Positions 44,246 through 52,682 of a DNA stretch of 64,000 nucleotides are shown here, one piece after another. This stretch comes from Neisseriaceae bacterium. Its GTDB lineage: Bacteria > Pseudomonadota > Gammaproteobacteria > Burkholderiales > Neisseriaceae. Position numbers and translations under genes: made by a program. The number at the start of each line of letters is the position of its first letter. The stretch's first letter is position 1. The notes beneath the pieces are model-generated. The model was not told the origin of the DNA. It saw only the letters and a program-made list of their open reading frames with translations, and did no database searches. Location: contig JAFTFY010000007.1 of the NCBI GenBank assembly GCA_017458185.1, positions 1 to 64,000 on the forward strand, written 5' to 3'.

Positions 44246-45149
44246 ATTGACACTCATTAGCGTATGATATTTCAGGCAGCCTGAAAAAATCTGCATTTTG
44301 ATGATGAAAAACCGCTGTAAGCGATTTAACCATTTGTTCCATTGCCGATAAAACACTGTGTTTTTTATTTTGAAAAATCATTTCATAATTAAGTAATTTA
44401 ACTAATTGTGCTTTATCGGGTATTTCAAATTCATCGTTTAGGCTGCCTGAAACAAATTGCGTATAAACTTCTAAATCCACTATTTGACGAAAAACTTCCA
44501 TTAAATCATCACATAAGTTAAAAGCATTTAATTCATTTTTATGCCATAAGCCTAATGTTGGTAAAAAGCCATATGCCACTAACACTCTTGCCACGGCTGA
44601 ACGCATAATCGAATAACCATAATTTAAGCGAATATTCACAGGCGTATCTATGCCACGCGAAAAACCATTGCCAAATAAAGCAGGAAAATATAAAGCGGCA
44701 GCGTGTGCTTCGCAGCGATTTGAATCATTTTCTTTTACTTCGTTTGATAGGGCTAATAATTTTTGCGATAAATTATCAAGACCCGCACATTTAAGCACAA
44801 AAGATTGATGATAAATTTTTTGGCAAATAATCTTTTGCCACAGAATAGATTTTATTTCACTTGATAAGCCCATTTGCAAAGATAACATTTTCAAAAAACG
44901 GCTGTGTTGCGAAAACGGCAACAACTGAGCACAGGGTAAAAAATGCTCATCGCACACAACGAGCGTTGCCCCAAATTGCGACAAAGCGGTTAAAAGCGGT
45001 GCAGTAATCACCACTTCACGACAATCAATCACCACCACCGCAATGTCTTCCAAAGGCACGCTAATTTCACATTCTTGCTTAATAAACAAAGCATTATCAC
45101 GCAAAGACAACTTGGCAGGTTTGGAAATAAACACACTTCGCCACGACAT
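44238..45149 (-). CDS. cas1: CRISPR-associated integrase Cas1 (type II-C)
   Basis: A 303-residue Cas1 with the catalytic glutamate in [12 protein letters not shown] (about residue 150) and the downstream [22 protein letters not shown] motif carrying the catalytic His and Asp. It begins [16 protein letters not shown], typical for type II Cas1. It catalyses integration of new spacers with Cas2. Two DUS are read in frame (SGSLND, FFRLPE). cas9 is divergent rather than upstream in the same direction. Confidence 0.95.
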   Translation of the reverse strand: MSWRSVFISKPAKLSLRDNALFIKQECEISVPLEDIAVVVIDCREVVITAPLLTALSQFGATLVVCDEHFLPCAQLLPFSQHSRFLKMLSLQMGLSSEIKSILWQKIICQKIYHQSFVLKCAGLDNLSQKLLALSNEVKENDSNRCEAHAAALYFPALFGNGFSRGIDTPVNIRLNYGYSIMRSAVARVLVAYGFLPTLGLWHKNELNAFNLCDDLMEVFRQIVDLEVYTQFVSGSLNDEFEIPDKAQLVKLLNYEMIFQNKKHSVLSAMEQMVKSLTAVFHHQNADFFRLPEISYANECQYE

Positions 45150-45260
45150 GGTTTTACTCCTTTTATAAAATTTCTTTTATTATCTGTATATTAAAAATAA
45201 AAGTATTTGTTTTTTATCAAAAAAAGTGGATATTTATGCAAATATAAAGTTTCAGGCAGC

Positions 45261-45466
45261 CTGAAACTTTTGCAAAACCTATTTATCTATATAACAAATG
45301 CAATCGTTATAGGGTGGGCGTGTCAGCCCACCAGCCGCCCGATAGGGCGGAATTTTCTTAAATATCAATAACTAATAAACTTCTCACGGCGTTGTTGGTG
45401 GGCTGGAAAGCCCACCCTATAAACGAATGCTTTTTTGTTTCGGATTGAGTTTTGCAAAGGTTTCAG
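45261..45466. mobile_element. MITE-like repeat, copy 1
   Basis: A 206-base element with terminal inverted repeats: left CTGAAACTTTTGCAAAACC, right (reverse complement) CTGAAACCTTTGCAAAACT, 17 of 19 matching. Inside are the palindromes TTATAGGGTGGGC...GCCCACCCTATAA and CCGCCCGATAGGGCGG. It has no coding capacity. A second copy in the same orientation is at 49916-50114. Confidence 0.7.
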
Positions 45467-45616
45467 CCTGAAATTGATTTTGTTAATAAAAAACACAAAA
45501 ATAATAGTCGTAAAATAGTGCAAAAACGGTATTTTTGCTTTGTTTTTTAGCATTGTGTTTTTTATTGATAAATCAAATGCTTGTTATTTTTCTATTGACT
45601 TCCAAGTGGTATATAG

Positions 45617-45645
45617 TTGCCCCCCATTTCGGGGTGGGCTATAAT
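45617..45645 (+). promoter_or_regulatory. σ70-like promoter inside element A
   Basis: TTGCCC (45617-45622), 17-base spacer, consensus TATAAT (45640-45645). It sits in a palindromic repeat and would start a transcript near 45652 running to the terminator at 45870. In copy B the same boxes occur with an 18-base spacer. Confidence 0.6.
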
Positions 45646-45832
45646 CTCTTTTTTTATAAAGCCTTTATCTGCAAGGTTATAGCCGCCCCCCAAATAAGGG
45701 TGGGCTATATACCACTTTAAGTGGTATGAACAGGCTGTAATAAGAGTGTATGGATTTAATGAAACTCGCACGGTATTTTGGGTATCCGACTGATTAACGA
45801 TCACTGTGCCATACCAGAACCCCAAAAACAAT

Positions 45833-45870
45833 CAAAACCGACAAGTGAAGCCTTGTCGGTTTTGTCTTTT
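45833..45870 (+). terminator. Terminator of element A
   Basis: CAAAACCGACAAG-N6-CTTGTCGGTTTTG, a 13-base perfect stem, then TCTTTTAT. The same stem ends copy B. Confidence 0.88.
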
Positions 45871-45989
45871 ATCGTCTTTGGTTGTTTTCAGGCTGCCTGA
45901 AACTTTGTGTTATCACAATTTTTATCCTGATTGCTTATGCTATGATAAATCCTTTCTCAACAATGTGTTAAATATAAGGAGTGTTTCAA

Positions 45990-48900
45990 ATGGCAAAGCA
46001 AGATTACATTATCGGTTTGGATTTGGGCATTGCGTCCGTAGGCTGGGCGTGCGTTAAAGTGGCTGTTCATACGGACGAAAACGGCAAGGAGCAAGCACAG
46101 CCGATGGGGTTGATTGATTGTGGGGTGCGGTGTTTTGCCGCCGCCGAAGAGCCGAAAACAGGCGAGAGTTTAAATGCCGCACGGCGAGCCGCACGCAGTC
46201 AAAGACGCACCATTGCCCGCCGTGCCAACCGTATGCGGCAAGTGCGAAAACTGTTGTTCAAACACGGATTATTAACCGCAAATGAGTTTCAGGCAGCCTA
46301 TTGTCAAAATCCAAAACATAAAAAAGACAAAGATACAACGCTTATTAAAGAACGCAATGAAAAATTATTGAAAAAGATAGGTATTCCTGAACAACAACTG
46401 CTTTCAGGCAGCCTGAAAAATAATGAAAAAGCCTTTTTCTCTAATGTTTGGCAGTTGCGAGTTGAAGCCCTACACCGCAAATTAGAGAGAGCGGAATTTG
46501 CGGCGGTGATTTGTCATTTGGTGAAACACAGGGGTTATCGTTCAACAAGAAAATCAGAAAGAAAAAATAATCCAAAAGATGACGGAATGTTAGCAGGTAT
46601 TCAAAAAAATTCAGATGAATTAGCAAAACGAAAAGAAGATTACACACCTGCCAAACTTGCCGTTGAAACTTTCAAAAATGATAAAGGACAGCCACAATAT
46701 CGTAATAAGGCAGGGGCTTACATACACACTTTTGATCGTCTTCATACAAAAGCAGAATTAGAACTTATTTTTAAAAAGCAAAAAGAATTTGAAAATGAGT
46801 TTGCAAAAGATGAATTATGCAAACAACTTGCTTATCTTTTATGGTATCAAAAAGACGCAATAAAAAGTCAAGATATAGTGCGTAAAGTTGGCTATTGCAC
46901 TCATGAAAGAGAAGAATTAACAGGAGAAAAAAGTGAAAAACGAGCCCCAAAACATTGCTATTCTTCGGAACGCTTTGTGTGGATTTCTAAATTAAACAAT
47001 TTAAAAATAAAAGAAAATGGACGAGAAAGAAGTCTGACGGAAAACGAACGCAACTTAATTCGCGAATTGCCATTTGAATTAAACAAACTCTCGTTTTCAC
47101 AGGTTCGCAAAAAATTAGAGGAGCTACTTGAAAACGCAACATTTAATTTATGTCGTTATCCGCATAAAAATGATATGCAAAAACTGATTGATACTGCGTT
47201 TAAGGCGTTATATCAAGGTGTGAAAAAATATCCAAAAATCAAGGATAAATTTAACAATGAACTTAAAGATAAAAAAGATAATGTTCTAAATGAGATAGAA
47301 AATATCTTGTTTAGCAATAAAGGCAATCAAGAAAAAATATTGCAAAAACTCTTGCAATATCAGCCATATTTTTCTGTTGATGAAATCAATGCTATTGCAA
47401 ATATAGAATTGCCCGATGATACGAAAAAAATTCAAGAAGCAGAAGAAGCAACGCTTTTTGAAGCCAAGTTTTTCCATGAAATACGAAATGAATATAAAAA
47501 CGCACAACTCATTGACGAATGGGAACAACTTAAAAACAATCCTAATGCTTTGGATAGGGTCGGTTGTATATTATCCACTTGCAAAACTGACGATGAGATA
47601 AGAAAAAAAATTAAAGATAATAACGATGAATATTTGCCATATTCTGAATATGCTTTTTCAGAAAAAGAAATTAGAGCAATTTTAGAATGTAAAACTTTTG
47701 ATAAATTCTTGAATTTATCATTGAAATGTATGCGAAAACTTTTGTCTGAAATGGAGAAAAAAGACGAAAACGGCAATTTTCTTACCTATGATAAAGCGTG
47801 TAAAAACATCTACGGCAACCATTACGGCAGAAGTAAAAACAAACAAGCCTTTGACAAACTGCCGCCGATTGATAAAAAAGACCCTGACACGCCAAATAAT
47901 CCAGTGGTATATCGCACCATTACGCAGGCTCGCAAAATTATTAACGCCCTTATTGCCCAGTATGGGCAACCTTTCAGGGTGCATATTGAAATGACAAGGG
48001 AGTTGGGCAAATCTCGTAAAGATAGAGATGCGATAACAAAACAGCAAGATAAAAATAAAGAAGAAAGAAAAGACGCAATTAAACTATTCAAAGAGACCTT
48101 TACTAATTATGCAGGAGAACCCAAAGGCAAGGATATTTTGAAATTCCGCCTATATGAACAACAATACGGCAAATGTTTATATTGCCAAGATGATAAGCCA
48201 AAAGGTCAATGCGTTTATTGTGGCGATACACTTGACACTCATCGTTTATTTGAAAAAGGTTATGTGGAAATTGACCACGCCATACCGTTTTCTCGTTCTT
48301 GGGACGACAGCCAAAATAATAAAGTTTTGGCGTGTGGCAAGTGCAATCAGGAAAAAGGCAACAAAACGCCGTTTGAATGGTTTGGACACGATATTGAGCG
48401 TTGGCGTAAATTTGAAGCAAGGGTGAATGCTTGCCGTTTTTCCTTGCGTAAAAAACAAAATATCTTACGCCGTGAGTTAGACGATAAGGAATTTATCGAA
48501 CGCAATATTAACGACACACGCTATGCCACTCGCTTTTTGCTTAACTATATTGAAAACAAACTATCGTTTTCAGGCAGCCTGAAATATACCGATAAACAAG
48601 GCGTTGAGCATTTTGCTAAAAAAGTATTTGCCCCACAAGGGCAGATTACTTCGCTATTACGCAACTCTTGGGGCTTTGCCAAAGTGCGAGAAGATAACGA
48701 CCGTCATCACGCATTAGACGCAATCATTGTCGCTTGCACCACCGAGAGTATGCAGCAGAAACTCACCCTTTGGCATAAACGCAAAGAAAATCGTTTGATT
48801 GACGGGCATTATCACGCCAAAGAACCCTTCCCAACGCCGTGGGATTTTTTCCGCAGCGAAATCAATTTGCGTGTATTTAATCAAATTGAAACCATCGACA

Positions 48901-49700
48901 CCGAAACAGGCGAAGTTTTATGGGAAGTTGTGGATATTGAACACCGTGATGAACTGATTGATAAAATTCGCGAAAAACTACCTGACCGCCCAGCCGCATT
49001 ATCGCAACACGCCTTTGTGCAACCTATGTTTGTTTCACGCAAGGTGCAGAAACGCATTTCAGGACAAGGGCATTTGGAAACCTTGTATTCGGAAAAATCC
49101 ACGCACAAAAATAAACCGCAAAGCGGCATTCATCTGCGTGGCGGCATTGTGGCAAATGCCACAATGATACGCATTGATGTATTTCGCCACAAAAAAACGC
49201 ACAAAAATTATATTGTGCCGATTTACGCACATCAAGCCACAAACGGCGTTTTGCCTAATCGTGCGATTGTGTCAGGAAAAGACAAAGACACAGGCAAGAA
49301 AAAAGAATGGTTAGAAATGACGGACGAATATGAATTTATCTATTCATTCTATCCATTTGATTTAATTGAAATTCGCGATAAGAAAAATCCTGAAAAACGC
49401 ATTTTTGGGTATTATCGGCAGTGTAATATTGCAACAGGCGGTGTGGATATTCAACAACCCGAAGACGACTGGACAAGAATTAAACATTACCAAAATAAAT
49501 TTGGTCGTCAAAGAAAATCATCAGATAATGAACCTGACACAACCGCCAAAGATGAAAAACAAACCACTTTATTTCAGGGCGTGGGCATTCAAAATATGGA
49601 AGTTACCAAATACGCTGTTGATGTTTTAGGACGCAAAATCACCCCCATTGCCCCAGAAGAACGGCAAGGCTTTGATGAATTGTTTCATGATGACGAATAA
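45990..49700 (+). CDS. cas9: Cas9 endonuclease, type II-C, long form
   Basis: Start ATG 45990 has AAGGAG at 8 bases; the product has 1236 residues against about 1080 for N. meningitidis Cas9. RuvC-I has D11 (IIGLDLG); the Arg-rich bridge helix follows at ~60-90 ([17 protein letters not shown]). RuvC-II has E667 (HIEMTRE), the HNH histidine is H763 ([11 protein letters not shown]) and RuvC-III has DRHHALD with H907 and D910. All nuclease residues seem intact. Extra length is mainly in the REC lobe (~80 residues) and around HNH, where CLYC, CVYC and CGKC suggest a zinc knuckle. The C-terminus aligns with the Nme-type PAM-interacting domain. Three DUS are read in frame (SGSLKN, SGSLKY and a near-match). 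Confidence 0.97.
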   Translation: MAKQDYIIGLDLGIASVGWACVKVAVHTDENGKEQAQPMGLIDCGVRCFAAAEEPKTGESLNAARRAARSQRRTIARRANRMRQVRKLLFKHGLLTANEFQAAYCQNPKHKKDKDTTLIKERNEKLLKKIGIPEQQLLSGSLKNNEKAFFSNVWQLRVEALHRKLERAEFAAVICHLVKHRGYRSTRKSERKNNPKDDGMLAGIQKNSDELAKRKEDYTPAKLAVETFKNDKGQPQYRNKAGAYIHTFDRLHTKAELELIFKKQKEFENEFAKDELCKQLAYLLWYQKDAIKSQDIVRKVGYCTHEREELTGEKSEKRAPKHCYSSERFVWISKLNNLKIKENGRERSLTENERNLIRELPFELNKLSFSQVRKKLEELLENATFNLCRYPHKNDMQKLIDTAFKALYQGVKKYPKIKDKFNNELKDKKDNVLNEIENILFSNKGNQEKILQKLLQYQPYFSVDEINAIANIELPDDTKKIQEAEEATLFEAKFFHEIRNEYKNAQLIDEWEQLKNNPNALDRVGCILSTCKTDDEIRKKIKDNNDEYLPYSEYAFSEKEIRAILECKTFDKFLNLSLKCMRKLLSEMEKKDENGNFLTYDKACKNIYGNHYGRSKNKQAFDKLPPIDKKDPDTPNNPVVYRTITQARKIINALIAQYGQPFRVHIEMTRELGKSRKDRDAITKQQDKNKEERKDAIKLFKETFTNYAGEPKGKDILKFRLYEQQYGKCLYCQDDKPKGQCVYCGDTLDTHRLFEKGYVEIDHAIPFSRSWDDSQNNKVLACGKCNQEKGNKTPFEWFGHDIERWRKFEARVNACRFSLRKKQNILRRELDDKEFIERNINDTRYATRFLLNYIENKLSFSGSLKYTDKQGVEHFAKKVFAPQGQITSLLRNSWGFAKVREDNDRHHALDAIIVACTTESMQQKLTLWHKRKENRLIDGHYHAKEPFPTPWDFFRSEINLRVFNQIETIDTETGEVLWEVVDIEHRDELIDKIREKLPDRPAALSQHAFVQPMFVSRKVQKRISGQGHLETLYSEKSTHKNKPQSGIHLRGGIVANATMIRIDVFRHKKTHKNYIVPIYAHQATNGVLPNRAIVSGKDKDTGKKKEWLEMTDEYEFIYSFYPFDLIEIRDKKNPEKRIFGYYRQCNIATGGVDIQQPEDDWTRIKHYQNKFGRQRKSSDNEPDTTAKDEKQTTLFQGVGIQNMEVTKYAVDVLGRKITPIAPEERQGFDELFHDDE

Positions 49701-49709
49701 AGCATTTAT

Positions 49710-49745
49710 GCGTAGGGCGGGCAACTTTGAAGCCCTACGCGGTTT
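49710..49745 (+). terminator. cas9 terminator
   Basis: GCGTAGGGC-N13-GCCCTACGC followed by GGTTTTATT, 10 bases after the cas9 stop. Confidence 0.8.
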
Positions 49746-49774
49746 TATTCAATTTTCAGGCAGCCTGAAAACTA

Positions 49775-49887
49775 TATCGTCATTGCGAGCCGTGCCGTAA
49801 GCACGGCGTGGCAATCTCCTAAAATTATTTTTAACAAGCATTAGCGAAGTTAAAAATAATTTTAGGGTAGCGTAAATCAATACAACG
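49775..49887. repeat. 113-bp composite REP/hairpin repeat, copy 1
   Basis: Identical over 113 bases to 57033-57145. It combines a REP-like hairpin (CATTGCGAGCCGTGCC...GGCACGGCGTGGCAATC type) with a perfect 18-base stem CCTAAAATTATTTTTAAC/GTTAAAAATAATTTTAGG. Confidence 0.9.
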
Positions 49888-49915
49888 GCGTATTGCAAAA
49901 AGCAATTTAGGCAAC

Positions 49916-50114
49916 CTGAAACCTTTGCAAAACCCATTTTTGCATACAATAAATGTGAATGTTATAGGGTGGGCATGTTACCCACCAACCGCCCGATAGG
50001 GCGGAATTTTCTTAAATATCAATAAATAATCAACGCCGCAGGCAGAGCGGTGGGCAGGAATGCCCACCCTATAACGAATGCTTTTGTTTCGGATTGAGTT
50101 TTGCAAAGGTTTCA
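49916..50114. mobile_element. MITE-like repeat, copy 2
   Basis: About 199 bases, same order of blocks as copy 1 (45261-45466): CTGAAACCTTTGCAAAACC terminus, TTATAGGGTGGGC palindrome, CCGCCCGATAGGGCGG, AATTTTCTTAAATATCAATAA and GTTTTGCAAAGGTTTCA terminus. It is in the same orientation as copy 1. Confidence 0.7.
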
Positions 50115-50140
50115 ACCTGAAAAACTCGCAATGACGAAAT

Positions 50141-50544
50141 GAAAAGACAAAACCGACAAGTTTTAACTTGTCGGTTTTGATTGCTTGGGGGATTGTTGTG
50201 TGGGTGAGTGGATACCCCTTTTGTGTGAATGCACACACATACCACGCGAGCGTCTTTTAACCACACTGCTCTTATTACAGCCTGTTCATACCTTTTAAGG
50301 TATATAGCCCACCCAATTTTGGGGGCGGCTATAACAAAGAAACACCGCCTTTCTCGGCGGTTTGTATTATAGCCCACCCCGAAATGGGGGGGCAACTATA
50401 TACCCTTTGAACGCTAATAAAAAAACCACAACGATTTGTTTTATCAATAAAAAACGCAATGCCAAAAAATCAAGCAAAAATAGCGTTTTTGCATTATTTT
50501 TCGACTATTGTTTTTGTGTTTTTTATTAAAAAAATCAATTTCAG
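50141..50544 (-). ncRNA. Structured element, copy B
   Basis: Inverted homologue of copy A. Promoter boxes TTGCCC and TATAAT (50390-50395 and 50366-50371, minus strand, 18-base spacer), twin C-run/G-run hairpins, then the terminator stem CAAAACCGACAAG/CTTGTCGGTTTTG (50148-50179). Stem changes compensate those in copy A: CTATATACCTT pairs with AAGG(G)TATATAG; GTGTGG pairs with CCACAC where A has GTATGG/CCATAC. The conserved frame YEQAVIRAVWLKDAR...NQNRQVKTCRFCL is open here, but the C-run upstream has one extra base relative to A. Function not known. Confidence 0.55.
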
Positions 50545-50599
50545 GCTGCCTGAAAGGCTTTTTGCCTTGTTTTTTTGGCAATAGGCTGCCTGAAAATAT

Positions 50600-51331
50600 T
50601 TAAAACCGTTCATTGTGCGACAAAATTCGCCATTTGCCCAAAGGCAAATCGCCTAATTTAATTTTACCGATACGCACCCGTTTTAAGCCAATCACTTTTA
50701 CGCCCACTAATTCACACATACGGCGAATTTGGCGTTTTTTGCCTTCTTGTAAAATAAATTTTAATTGCTGTTCATTCTGACGCGTAACAATCGCAGGTTT
50801 GAGTTTTTTGCCGTCCAAAGATAAGCCAAAATTAAGCAATTTTAAGCCGTTGTCATCTAATTTTCCTGCAATACGCACCAAATATTCTTTATCTATTGTA
50901 CTGTCTTCGCCGATAATTTTTTTTGCAATCACGCCGTTTTGTGTCAGCACCAATAATCCAGTAGAATCAATATCTAATCGTCCTGCTGGTGCTAATCCTT
51001 TTAAGGGGAGTTTGGGCGGTTGTTCATTATTTTTTGCGTAAAAATTATCCGCAGTAATTAACGATAACGCCGATAAATAATTTTTTTCAGGCTGGCTACT
51101 GACAAAACCCACTGGTTTATGTAAAATAACGGTGATTTTGTTTTGAATATTTTGCCGTGCAGGGGTTAATAATTCTATTTTGTCTTGCGGCAATACTTTC
51201 TGCCCCAAAACGGCAGGTTTGCCATTAACAAAAACCCAGCCTTTTTTAATATATTCATCGGCTTCACGGCGAGAACACATTTTGGCATTTGCCATATATT
51301 TAGACAAGCGAATGGGTTCGGTATTCATCAT
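50600..51331 (-). CDS. rluF: rRNA pseudouridine synthase, RluF-type (S4 domain)
   Basis: A 243-residue protein with an N-terminal S4 RNA-binding domain (IRLSKYMANAKMCSRREADEYIKKGWVFVNG) and the RsuA/RluB/E/F catalytic motif GRLDIDSTGLLVLTQNG containing the nucleophilic Asp, then KEYLVR and the KKRQIRRMCELVG motif. The S4 segment is closest to RluF, which modifies U2604 of 23S rRNA; RluB or RluE specificity cannot be excluded. It is slightly shorter than E. coli RluF (290). Confidence 0.85.
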   Translation of the reverse strand: MMNTEPIRLSKYMANAKMCSRREADEYIKKGWVFVNGKPAVLGQKVLPQDKIELLTPARQNIQNKITVILHKPVGFVSSQPEKNYLSALSLITADNFYAKNNEQPPKLPLKGLAPAGRLDIDSTGLLVLTQNGVIAKKIIGEDSTIDKEYLVRIAGKLDDNGLKLLNFGLSLDGKKLKPAIVTRQNEQQLKFILQEGKKRQIRRMCELVGVKVIGLKRVRIGKIKLGDLPLGKWRILSHNERF

Positions 51332-51405
51332 ATTTTGCTGTATTGAGAAATATGCGTATTATAAACGGTTGCAGATTTTTCAGGCAGCCTGAATAAAGGA
51401 AAAAA

Positions 51406-51930
51406 GTGTTGCGATTATCTTGTTGTATTTTATTGGCGATTGCTTTGGCGGCCTGTTCGACTTCGGCACCGCCTGCGGCAAAATCGCCTGCAAAGACGCG
51501 TTCTCAAACCATAGCCAAAACCGTTCGCATTACGCACATTGACCACGCCACTGCGTCAAGCGAATTGATGTTGCAAAGTATGAGTCTCATCGGCACGCCA
51601 TATCGCTTTGGCGGTAGCAATCGCAGTACAGGCTTTGATTGCAGCGGTATGGTGCAATTTGTGTATCGTGAAGTGCTGAATGTATCTCTGCCCCGCACCG
51701 CACACGATATGGCGGCGGCTGGTAAAGTGATTAGCAAAAATCAGTTACAAGTGGGCGATTTGGTGTTTTTTAATACCAACGGCAAAAAATTTTCGCATGT
51801 GGGTTTGTATATTGGCGAAAACCGTTTTATCCACGCACCAAGTCGTAAAAGTTCAATTAAAATCAATTATTTAAGCGATAAATACTATGCAAGCCGTTTT
51901 ACTGGGGCAAGAACTTTTTTTGTTAAATAA
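51406..51930 (+). CDS. NlpC/P60 lipoprotein, MepS/Spr-like peptidoglycan endopeptidase
   Basis: It starts at GTG 51406 with AAAGGA upstream; 174 residues. Signal peptide with lipobox LAAC, a linker, then the NlpC/P60 domain: catalytic Cys in STGFDCSGMVQFVYR, His in KFSHVGLYIGENRFIHAPS. It should cut peptide cross-links in peptidoglycan from the outer membrane. Divergent from the pseudouridine synthase, with a DUS in between. Confidence 0.9.
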   Translation: MLRLSCCILLAIALAACSTSAPPAAKSPAKTRSQTIAKTVRITHIDHATASSELMLQSMSLIGTPYRFGGSNRSTGFDCSGMVQFVYREVLNVSLPRTAHDMAAAGKVISKNQLQVGDLVFFNTNGKKFSHVGLYIGENRFIHAPSRKSSIKINYLSDKYYASRFTGARTFFVK

Positions 51931-52025
51931 TATGCTTTCAGGCTGCCTGAAACGCATAAAAAGCACTTTATTTTTTCTAAAAAATAAGATACAATCAGCA
52001 AGTTTTCGTAATTGATTTTTCGGGA

Positions 52026-52052
52026 ATGGGTCGCCAGGCGTCCCATTTTTTT
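52026..52052 (+). terminator. Hairpin plus T-run in the rimP leader
   Basis: ATGGGTCGCC-A-GGCGTCCCAT followed by TTTTTTT, 24 bases before the rimP start. It has the form of an intrinsic terminator, and lies where an attenuator of the rimP-nusA-infB operon would be. Confidence 0.6.
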
Positions 52053-52075
52053 ATGGCAAAACAAGAATATAGCAT

Positions 52076-52501
52076 ATGAATATTGAACAATTATTAGACA
52101 AGACTTTGCCGCCGTTAGGCTATGAGTGTGTGGATTGGGAAATGACACACACAGGCACTTTGCGGATTTTTATTGATAAAGACGGCGGTATTACGGTTGA
52201 TGATTGTGCGTTTGTCAGCAATCATTTAAGCCGTTTGTTTATGGTTGAAAATGTGGATTACGAACGCTTGGAAGTGTCGTCCCCTGGTTTGGATAGAGTG
52301 CTGAAAAAGGAAAAAGACTTTATCCGTTTTGCAGGAGAAAAGGCAACGGTTAAATTGCGGTTACCTGAAAACGGTCGCAAAAAATTTGTGGGTGTAATTA
52401 AACACTTTGAAAACAACACATTAACTTTAACGGTTGATGGGCAAGATGTGGCGATTGCTTTGAGTAATATCGAAAAAGCACGCCTCAAACCTGAATTTTA
52501 A
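52076..52501 (+). CDS. rimP: Ribosome maturation factor RimP
   Basis: A 141-residue Rim[59 protein letters not shown]. It assists 30S subunit maturation. First gene of the conserved rimP-nusA-infB cluster; 181 bases with a DUS and a REP-like unit separate it from nusA. Confidence 0.96.
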   Translation: MNIEQLLDKTLPPLGYECVDWEMTHTGTLRIFIDKDGGITVDDCAFVSNHLSRLFMVENVDYERLEVSSPGLDRVLKKEKDFIRFAGEKATVKLRLPENGRKKFVGVIKHFENNTLTLTVDGQDVAIALSNIEKARLKPEF

Positions 52502-52682
52502 TGTTTCAGGCAGCCTGCATAGGTTTAATCAACCTAAATAATAAGGGGATTGCCACGCCGTGATTTCATCACGGCTCGCAATGACAGGTTTTATTTTTCG
52601 GGCGGCAATATTCCTTGCACGGGAAGTGCTTTCAGGCTGCCTGAAACGAATTTTTGAAAATTTTTTAAGGAGTACAAAACAA

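Larger units (their letters stand above)
45468..45870 (+). ncRNA. Structured element, copy A (promoter, twin 66-bp-spaced hairpins, terminator)
   Basis: Homologous with copy B (50141-50544, inverted). Two imperfect direct repeats, about 36 bases each, start 66 bases apart (TATAG at 45612 and 45678); each can fold into a C-run/G-run hairpin. A σ70-like promoter TTGCCC-N17-TATAAT (45617-45645) lies within the first. AAGTGGTATATAG pairs with CTATATACCACTT, which can instead pair with a following AAGTGGTAT. The element ends in a strong terminator. The frame ...APHFGVGYN...VIAAP...YEQAVIR...NQNRQVK is also conserved with copy B (broken here by one T and a TGA), so an alternative is a decayed phage Ash-type leader gene. 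Confidence 0.55.
45150..45989. other. cas1-cas9 divergent intergenic region
   Basis: This 840-base gap holds, in order, an AT-rich stretch with the cas1 promoter, a DUS, a MITE-like repeat (45261-45466), structured element copy A (45468-45870) and the cas9 leader with a DUS. There is no CRISPR repeat-spacer array and no obvious tracrRNA of the Neisseria type. Confidence 0.7.
49701..50599. other. Repeat-rich region downstream of cas9
   Basis: In order: cas9 terminator (49710-49745), DUS, a 113-base REP/hairpin repeat (49775-49887), MITE copy 2 (49916-50114), structured element copy B on the minus strand (50141-50544) and two DUS before the pseudouridine-synthase stop. No gene and no CRISPR array are seen. 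Confidence 0.75.

Noticed and set aside
44246..44356. Longer Cas2 start
   Set aside because: The extra residues are antisense-like sequence within cas1; [15 protein letters not shown] is the standard Cas2 beginning.
45600..45720. Calling 45609-45713 a two-repeat CRISPR array
   Set aside because: The 66-bp spacing is suggestive, but the two repeats differ at many positions and there are only two of them. The intervening 31 bases have equal length in copy B and lie in a conserved reading frame, so it is reported as a finding and not as an array.
47718..48420. Minus-strand ORFs inside cas9 (up to 114 residues)
   Set aside because: They are shadows of cas9 codon usage with no own signals.
50069..50395. 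108-residue minus ORF downstream of cas9 as a normal gene
   Set aside because: It runs through palindromes, a strong terminator and into the MITE. It is better treated as part of element B, with coding status uncertain.
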